The notes under the pieces were generated by a model. That model saw only the letters and a program-made list of their open reading frames with translations. It was not told where the DNA came from and ran no database searches. Source: UBA9214 sp964443845 (GTDB taxonomy: Bacteria; Pseudomonadota; Gammaproteobacteria; UBA9214). From it: a stretch of DNA of 9,575 nt. The first letter of the stretch is position 1. Each line of letters opens with the position of its first letter. Location: NCBI GenBank assembly GCA_964443845.1, contig CAYUFA010000091.1:1-9575 (forward strand). The letters are read 5' to 3'. Made by a program: the position numbers and the translations under genes. Positions 5,369 through 9,575 of this stretch are shown piece by piece.

Positions 5369-6619
5369 ATGCTGTTGAAACCGGGGTTCACCGCAAGGGT
5401 CCTCCTGGGTGCCGTGCTGAGCACCCTGGTCGCCTGTAGCGAAGCACCGCAGAATCCTCCGCGCCTGCACTGGTACGTCTTCGACGAACCGTCGGGTGCC
5501 TTTGCACAGGCGGCGCAACGCTGCAGCCGGGCAGCGCAGGGGCGCTACACGGTCGAACTCGCCCGCCTGCCGACCGATGCCGACCAGCAGCGCGAGCAGC
5601 TGGTCCGTCGCCTGGCCGCCGGGGACCACGACATCGATCTGATCGGCATGGACGTGATCTGGACCGCGGAATTCGCGCAGGCCGGCTGGCTGCTGCCCTG
5701 GCGCGGGGAAGCGGCGCAGCGGGTGCGCGCGGGGCGCCTGGCCAGCGCCGTCGAGAGTGCGACCTACCAGGGCAGCCTGTGGGCGGCCCCCTTTACGACC
5801 AACACCCAGCTCCTCTGGTATCGCACCGACCGCGTGGCGTCACCGCCGCGGACCTGGGGGGAGATGATCGACACGGCCGAGCGGCTGGGCGGGCGCGGGG
5901 CCATCCAGGCCCAGGGTGCCCGCTACGAGGGCTTGACCGTGTTCTTTGTCTCGCTGCTGGCCTCGGCCGGCGGCTCCGTACTGACGCCGGACGGGCACGG
6001 CGTTGCGCTCGCCGAGCAACCGACCCGGGAGGCGCTGTCGGTCATGCGGCGTCTCGCCCGTTCGCCGGCGGCGGATCCCGCCCTGGCCACCGCCCGGGAG
6101 GATCATGCGCGCATCGCCTTCGAGACGGGCAAGCCCGATTTCATGGTCAACTACACCTATGTGTGGCCGAGTGCGCAGGCGAATGCCCCCGGGGTCGCCG
6201 GGCACATGGGCTGGGCGCGCTGGCCGGCCGTGCGCGCGGGGCATCCGAGCCGGGTCACCCTGGGTGGAATCAATGTCGGTGTCGGCGCCTACAGCCGCCA
6301 CCCCGCGCTTGCCTTCGATGCCGCGGCCTGCATCGCTTCCGGCCCGAGTCAGCGGCTGGCCGCCACGCTCGGCGGGCTGCCGCCGACCATCGCTGCCCTG
6401 TACGATGATGCCGGGGTGCGCGCGACCTTTCCCTTCGCCGACCTGCTGCGCGCCACGCTGCGTGACGCCGTCCAGCGCCCGCAGACGCCGCTGTACGCCG
6501 ACGTGTCCCTGGCCATCAGTCATACCCTGCACCCCATGCGCGATATCGACCCCGCCCGGGATGTCGGGCGCCTGCGCCGGGCGGTCGGGCGGGCCTTACG
6601 CTCGGAGGGCCTGCTGTGA
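5369..6619 (+). CDS. Sugar ABC transporter solute-binding lipoprotein (LpqY/ThuE/MalE type)
   Basis: A 416-residue binding protein of solute-binding family 1. Residues 1-22 are a lipoprotein signal with lipobox L20-V-A-C23, so C23 is lipidated and the protein sits on the periplasmic face of a membrane. The mature part shows LHWYVFDEPSG near its start, then AGDHDIDLIGMDVIWTAEFA, a hinge-region block typical of trehalose/maltose-binding proteins, and YRTDRV with TWGEM, common in LpqY/ThuE-like members. It would capture an oligosaccharide, perhaps trehalose or maltose, and deliver it to the two permeases. Substrate choice is inferred from general likeness only. The ATG at 5369 is supported by the signal peptide; the frame is open further upstream but that part is not signal-like, and the ribosome binding site is weak. 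The stop overlaps the next gene's GTG by 4 bases. Confidence 0.87.
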   Translation: MLLKPGFTARVLLGAVLSTLVACSEAPQNPPRLHWYVFDEPSGAFAQAAQRCSRAAQGRYTVELARLPTDADQQREQLVRRLAAGDHDIDLIGMDVIWTAEFAQAGWLLPWRGEAAQRVRAGRLASAVESATYQGSLWAAPFTTNTQLLWYRTDRVASPPRTWGEMIDTAERLGGRGAIQAQGARYEGLTVFFVSLLASAGGSVLTPDGHGVALAEQPTREALSVMRRLARSPAADPALATAREDHARIAFETGKPDFMVNYTYVWPSAQANAPGVAGHMGWARWPAVRAGHPSRVTLGGINVGVGAYSRHPALAFDAAACIASGPSQRLAATLGGLPPTIAALYDDAGVRATFPFADLLRATLRDAVQRPQTPLYADVSLAISHTLHPMRDIDPARDVGRLRRAVGRALRSEGLL

Positions 6620-7491
6620 GCGGGCGCACGCGCGCCGAACACCGGCTTGCCTGGTTGCTGTGCGCACCGGCGGTGGCCGCCATGCTGGTGGTCACCGCCT
6701 GGCCCGTGTTGTATGCCGTGTGGTTGTCGCTGTTCCGCTATGACCTGCGCTTTCCCGACCAGCGCGCGTTCGTCGGGCTGGATAACTACCTCACCGTGCT
6801 GGGCTCCGGGGTATGGTGGAAGGCGCTGTTCAATACCCTGTTCATTACCGTCGGCTCGGTGAGCGTCGAACTCGTGCTCGGTTTCGTGTTTGCCCTGCTG
6901 ATGCACCGCGCCCTGGTCGGCCGACGCATGGTGCGCACCTCGCTGCTGGTGCCGTACGGGCTCATCACCGTGGTGGCGGCCATGAGCTGGCGTTTCGCCT
7001 TCGACCCGACCACCGGTTTCGTCAACGCCCTGCTGGGCCTGCAGGGCGCCTGGCTGGCCGAGCGCTGGACCGCTTTCTGCGTGATCATCCTGACGGAGAT
7101 CTGGAAGACGACGCCCTTCATGGCCCTCCTGCTGCTGGCCGGCCTGACACTCATCCCGGCGGACCTGATACACGCGGCGCGGGTGGACGGGGCCAATGCC
7201 CGGCAACGGTTTTTCCGGGTCACCCTGCCGCTGATGCGGCCGGTGATCGGGGTCGCCCTGCTGTTCCGGACCCTGGACGCCATGCGCATTTTCGATACGG
7301 TCTTTGTCCAGACGCGCGGTGCGCAGGGCACCGGCACGCTGTCGATCGTCGGCTACAACACGCTCGTCACCCGTCTGAACCTGGGCCTGGGCTCGGCGGT
7401 TGCGGTGCTGATCTTTGTCGTGGTGGTTGCGCTGGCCGCGCTCTACCTGCGCGGGTTCGGGATCGAACTGTCGGGGCGGGAGCCGCGCTGA
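6616..7491 (+). CDS. Sugar ABC transporter permease, MalF/SugA type
   Basis: A 291-residue inner-membrane permease with about six transmembrane helices, for example residues 11-38, 72-95, 107-124, 152-178, 207-220 and 257-277. The cytoplasmic EAA loop is clear: HAARVDG at 186-192 followed by RVTLPL at 201-206, which docks on the ATPase. It lacks the long periplasmic insert of enterobacterial MalF, as is usual for SugA-like proteins. The GTG start at 6616 overlaps the binding protein's stop (GTGA) and has GGAGGG at 6604-6609, six bases upstream, so translation is coupled. Its stop shares one base with the next permease's ATG. Together the two permeases form the translocation pore. Confidence 0.92.
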   Translation: MSGRTRAEHRLAWLLCAPAVAAMLVVTAWPVLYAVWLSLFRYDLRFPDQRAFVGLDNYLTVLGSGVWWKALFNTLFITVGSVSVELVLGFVFALLMHRALVGRRMVRTSLLVPYGLITVVAAMSWRFAFDPTTGFVNALLGLQGAWLAERWTAFCVIILTEIWKTTPFMALLLLAGLTLIPADLIHAARVDGANARQRFFRVTLPLMRPVIGVALLFRTLDAMRIFDTVFVQTRGAQGTGTLSIVGYNTLVTRLNLGLGSAVAVLIFVVVVALAALYLRGFGIELSGREPR

Positions 7492-8333
7492 TGACGGACG
7501 GCACCGGCCACAGCCGGACGGAACGCCTGTTCTGGGGGGCGGGGAGTGCCGTCGTCGTGGCCTATGCGCTGCTGCCGGTCGCCTGGATTCTGGCGCTGTC
7601 GTTGAAGCCGGCGGCGGACCTCGGTGACAACCGGTTTTTCCCCCGCGCGCTCACCCTGGATCACTACGCGGCGGTGTTCCATGATCCGCAGTTTCCGGCG
7701 GCGCTGTGGAACTCCGTCGGGATCGCGGTGCTTGCCACACTCGCCGCCGTGCTGCTTGGCATGCTGGCGGCCTACGCCATCGTGCGCCTCGAATTCCCGG
7801 GCCGGCGCCTGATACTCGCGGCGGCGCTGGCCATCGCCATGTTTCCACCCGTCTCCATCATCGGGCCGTTGTTCAACATGTGGCGCACCCTGGGGCTCTA
7901 CGACACCTGGGCCGGGCTGATCCTCCCCTACATGACCTTCACGCTGCCGCTGTCGATCTGGACCCTGGCGGTCTTCTTCCGCGAGATTCCCTGGGATCTG
8001 GACAAGGCCGCCCGCGTCGACGGGGCCACGCCGTTGCAGGCGTTCGTGCGCGTCATCGTGCCGCTGGCCGCGCCCGGCGTCGCCTCGGCGGCCATTCTGG
8101 TGTTCCTGTTCGCCTGGAACGACTTCCTGTTTGCGATCTCGCTTACCTCCACCAACGCCGCGCGCACGGCGCCGGCCGCCATCGCCTTTTTCACGGGAAG
8201 CTCGCGCTTTGCACAGCCCACGGGCTCGATCGCCGCCGCTTCCGTCGTGGTGACGGTACCCGTCATCCTCATGGTGCTGCTGTTCCAGCGGCGCATCGTC
8301 GCCGGGCTGACGGCCGGGGCCGTCAAGGGGTAG
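7491..8333 (+). CDS. Sugar ABC transporter permease, MalG/SugB type
   Basis: A 280-residue inner-membrane permease. The first helix (about 13-37) ends in the SLKP motif typical of MalG-like proteins. Further helices are seen at about 72-97, 106-128, 137-161, 193-215 and 243-266. The EAA loop KAARVDG at 172-178 followed by RVIVPL near 187-192 contacts the ATPase. The N-P-type segment FAWNDFLFAISLTS before the last helices is also typical of this half of the pore. It is translationally coupled to the first permease (TGATG overlap at 7489-7493) with GGGGCGGGAG upstream. The next gene follows its stop after 4 bases. Confidence 0.92.
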   Translation: MTDGTGHSRTERLFWGAGSAVVVAYALLPVAWILALSLKPAADLGDNRFFPRALTLDHYAAVFHDPQFPAALWNSVGIAVLATLAAVLLGMLAAYAIVRLEFPGRRLILAAALAIAMFPPVSIIGPLFNMWRTLGLYDTWAGLILPYMTFTLPLSIWTLAVFFREIPWDLDKAARVDGATPLQAFVRVIVPLAAPGVASAAILVFLFAWNDFLFAISLTSTNAARTAPAAIAFFTGSSRFAQPTGSIAAASVVVTVPVILMVLLFQRRIVAGLTAGAVKG

Positions 8334-8337
8334 CGCA

Positions 8338-9489
8338 ATGGCCGCAATCGAACTGTGCAACGTGACCCGGCGCTATCCGGGCGCCATCGCGGTCAGGGAC
8401 GTCAGCTTCACCATCCACGACGGTGAATTCTTCATCCTGGTGGGTCCCTCCGGCTGCGGCAAGTCCACCCTGCTCAATATGATCGTGGGCCTGGAATCCG
8501 TCAGTGCAGGGGAAATCCGCGTCGACGGCCAGGTCGTCAACGACCTCGACCCCAGGGAGCGCAACATGGCGATGGTCTTCCAGAGCTATGCCCTGTATCC
8601 GCACATGAGTGTGCGGGAAAACCTGGCCTTCCCGCTCAGGCTCGCCCGGCTGCCGCCGCAGGAGATCGACCGGCGTGTCCACGAGGCTGCCGGGATCCTC
8701 GAGATCGGGGAACTGCTCGAGCGCCGGCCGCGTGTCCTCTCCGGGGGGCAGCGCCAGCGCGTGGCGATGGGCCGTGCCCTGGTGCGCGAACCCAGGGCGT
8801 TTCTGCTCGACGAGCCGCTCTCCAACCTGGATGCGAAGCTGCGGGTACAGATGCGCACCGAGATCGCCCGGCTGCAACGCCGGCTCGGCACGACCACGGT
8901 ATACGTCACGCATGACCAGACCGAGGCCATGACACTGGGCGACCGCGTCGCCGTGTTGCACAAGGGTGAAGTCCTGCAGGTCGGCTCGCCGCGCGCTCTC
9001 TATGAGCGTCCCGCGAATCTCTTCGTCGCCGGTTTCATCGGTGCTCCCGCCATGAATTTTCTCCCGGCGCGCTGGACCGGGGGCCGCCTCGAACTTCCCA
9101 TCGGCACGCTCGCTGTCCCGGAAGGCTGGCACGGGCTGGCCCGCGCTGCCGGCAGCCGGGCCCTGGTTGCAGGCGTCCGGCCCGAGCATTTCAGTGCCGT
9201 GCGCCCGACCGGCGCGGTCCCGGCAGGCCTGGCCCTCGACGTGCAGGCCGATGTGGTCGAGTGGCTGGGGGCGGATCTCTTCGTGTATTTCGATGTGAAC
9301 CTCGAGGGGTTCGAATCCCCGGCGCTGCCGGAGGAGTCCGGCCTGGTGAGACCCGGGCAGCGGCGCCGTGCGCTGGTCGCACGCATGGATCCGGCAAGCG
9401 GTGTCCGGGAAGGGGACAGCGTCCGGCTGTACCTGGACCCCGCGCAGATTCACCTGTTCGAGGCCGCCAGCGGGGCGCACCTGCCCTGA
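8338..9489 (+). CDS. Sugar ABC transporter ATP-binding protein, UgpC/MsmX/MalK/SugC family
   Basis: A 383-residue ATPase that powers the importer. All nucleotide-binding motifs are intact: Walker A GPSGCGKST at 36-44, Q-loop Q82, signature LSGGQ at 134-138, Walker B FLLDEP at 155-160, D-loop SNLD at 162-165 and switch H192. Residues from about 236 on form the regulatory TOBE/OB part, with GFIGAPAMNFL and VRPEH as typical blocks. The length is normal for CUT1-family sugar ATPases, which often serve several binding proteins. It lies 4 bases after the second permease with AAGGGG as ribosome binding site, so it is the last gene of the four-gene operon. It is closest to UgpC/SugC-like members in general look; substrate cannot be told from it. 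Confidence 0.94.
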   Translation: MAAIELCNVTRRYPGAIAVRDVSFTIHDGEFFILVGPSGCGKSTLLNMIVGLESVSAGEIRVDGQVVNDLDPRERNMAMVFQSYALYPHMSVRENLAFPLRLARLPPQEIDRRVHEAAGILEIGELLERRPRVLSGGQRQRVAMGRALVREPRAFLLDEPLSNLDAKLRVQMRTEIARLQRRLGTTTVYVTHDQTEAMTLGDRVAVLHKGEVLQVGSPRALYERPANLFVAGFIGAPAMNFLPARWTGGRLELPIGTLAVPEGWHGLARAAGSRALVAGVRPEHFSAVRPTGAVPAGLALDVQADVVEWLGADLFVYFDVNLEGFESPALPEESGLVRPGQRRRALVARMDPASGVREGDSVRLYLDPAQIHLFEAASGAHLP

Positions 9490-9519
9490 CCGGCCACGAG
9501 CAGGAGTACCGGTAAAAAC

Positions 9520-9546
9520 AAAAACCCCCGGGCGGGCGTATTTTTT
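9520..9546 (+). terminator. Possible terminator of the sugar ABC operon
   Basis: An A-rich run, five C (9525-9529), a GGGCGGG block and six T (9541-9546) lie 31 bp after the ATPase stop. The best stem pairs C9526-C9528 with G9534-G9536, with possible A-T pairs further out. The stem is short and imperfect, but the position and T-run favour a terminator. Confidence 0.45.
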
Positions 9547-9563
9547 GCAGCCGTGTTGGTAAC

Positions 9564-9569
9564 TTGACA
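9564..9569 (+). promoter_or_regulatory. -35-like TTGACA at the window edge
   Basis: A perfect TTGACA hexamer follows the presumed terminator; its -10 would lie beyond the window. It suggests a further gene to the right on the plus strand but cannot be confirmed here. Confidence 0.25.
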
Positions 9570-9575
9570 CAGCAG

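Noticed and set aside
7443..8360. Minus-strand open frame (305 codons) antisense to the second permease
   Set aside because: Low-complexity His/Gln/Arg/Gly-rich translation, the typical shadow of a GC-rich membrane-protein gene.
1..9575. CRISPR array, tRNA, rRNA or insertion-sequence ends
   Set aside because: No regularly spaced identical repeats of CRISPR size, no cloverleaf-like sequence, and no transposase fragments or terminal inverted repeats were found by reading.

Overview
The window reads as chromosomal DNA of a high-GC proteobacterium, most likely a gammaproteobacterium. The basis is broad: GC-rich codons, Shine-Dalgarno starts, a Sec-exported small protein, a lipoprotein-type solute-binding protein and the protein families present. 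No 16S or marker gene is in view, so the placement is tentative.

Left part (1-1876). A MerR-type regulator with a cobalamin-binding domain (CarH/LitR class) has the residues that define the B12 photoreceptor branch: a W-x9-EH motif and an E-x-H-x-x-G motif. Its own upstream region carries TGTnnA elements spaced exactly 11 bp apart, the reverse complement of the TnnACA core known for CarH operators. The AT-rich part of the next intergenic region has more elements of the same kind, including two pairs facing each other in perfect symmetry around a promoter. Downstream lies a gene for a small exported protein with three glycine/tryptophan repeats, closed by a perfect rho-independent terminator. 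The simplest reading is an autoregulated, light- or B12-responsive switch whose nearest target is an uncharacterised exported repeat protein.

Middle part (1877-5368). This is a loosely packed accessory stretch. A broken LysR-type regulator (minus strand) stands back to back with a short-chain dehydrogenase that has lost its middle; both are reduced to fragments in shifted frames. Intact genes follow for a COG2085 dinucleotide-binding oxidoreductase and a SnoaL/NTF2-like protein. About 830 bp without a recognisable gene come next, then a single-domain STAS protein with Asp at the usual phospho-serine position, then another gap of about 400 bp.

Right part (5369-9575). A compact four-gene operon encodes a sugar ABC importer of the maltose/trehalose (LpqY-SugABC, MalEFGK) type: lipoprotein binding protein, two permeases and a UgpC/MalK-type ATPase. 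Its genes overlap or nearly touch. A weak terminator follows, and a -35-like TTGACA lies at the right edge, so another gene probably starts just outside the window.
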